14,482 nt of DNA from NCBI GenBank assembly GCA_002296055.1, contig DBHE01000205.1, forward strand, positions 1 through 14,482. Direction: 5' to 3'. A program made the position numbers and the translations under genes. Under the pieces are notes generated by a model. The model saw nothing but the letters and a program-made list of their open reading frames with translations, did no database searches and was not told the DNA's origin. This stretch comes from Pseudomonadaceae bacterium UBA836. Lineage in GTDB: Bacteria; Pseudomonadota; Gammaproteobacteria; Pseudomonadales; Pseudomonadaceae. This document shows, in pieces, positions 14,401 to 14,482 of the stretch. Each line of letters opens with the position of its first letter. Within the stretch, counting starts at the first letter, position 1.

Positions 14401-14482
14401 CAGGCCTCCGAGGGAGGGTCAGGTAGTTCGGGTACAGAGAACGCCGCAGCACCGAGCAACTGCGTATTCCGGCGAACGTGAC
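14400..14482 (-). CDS. C-terminal fragment of an unidentified gene (partial)
   Basis: One minus-strand frame is open from the right edge to a TGA at 14402-14400 and ends ...LLGAAAFSVPELPDPPSEA. The stop overlaps the ATG of the next gene by one base, the same tight spacing as in the rest of this group, which is the main reason for accepting it. The other two minus-strand frames either stop or lack this junction. About 26 residues are too few to identify the protein. Confidence 0.5.
   Translation of the reverse strand, partial: HVRRNTQLLGAAAFSVPELPDPPSEA

Overview
The window looks like part of a defence island from a gammaproteobacterium, most likely a member of the Pseudomonadaceae or a close relative. 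The evidence is a moderately high GC content, GTG and TTG starts, purine-rich Shine-Dalgarno sites, and GGA-loop hairpins of the RsmA/CsrA-binding kind. The genus is an inference. There are no tRNA, rRNA, transposase or CRISPR genes.

Left block (1-6188, all minus strand, transcribed right to left): hsdM, hsdS, mcrB and mcrC form a tight operon with overlaps of 11, 4 and 1 bases. HsdM and HsdS are the methyltransferase and specificity subunits of a type I restriction-modification (R-M) system. McrB and McrC are a modification-dependent restriction GTPase and its nuclease partner; mcrC runs off the left edge. No hsdR is present, so the restriction subunit must lie beyond base 1 or elsewhere. 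mcrB has a strong internal ribosome binding site just before its AAA+ core, which suggests a long and a short form as in E. coli McrB. Both hsdM and hsdS carry in-frame repeat insertions in linker regions.

Middle block (6189-11740, minus strand): a 375-base non-coding region holds the hsdM leader, a candidate promoter, a cluster of GGA-containing hairpins and a regulator-type site. Upstream of it are a large phospholipase D (PLD)-SNF2 helicase fusion, a Fic protein with a self-inhibitory helix (resembling the antiphage SoFic type), and a membrane OB-fold protein. The zinc-ribbon N-terminus of that last protein is in another frame, apparently separated by a frameshift at a 4-base repeat.

Right block: a divergent plus-strand pair (11877-13348) encodes a BrxR/CapW-like WYL repressor and a pRiA4b ORF-3 family protein. 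A convergent minus-strand group (13364-14482) of three overlapping genes encodes proteins I do not recognise; the third is only a C-terminal fragment.

The most informative observation is a 25-base element, 21/25 identical, found both upstream of hsdM (6500-6524) and in the promoter between the WYL gene and the zinc-ribbon/OB-fold gene (11843-11867). It suggests that one WYL repressor controls its own gene, the divergent minus-strand genes and the hsdMS-mcrBC operon 5 kb away, so that the island behaves as one regulon.
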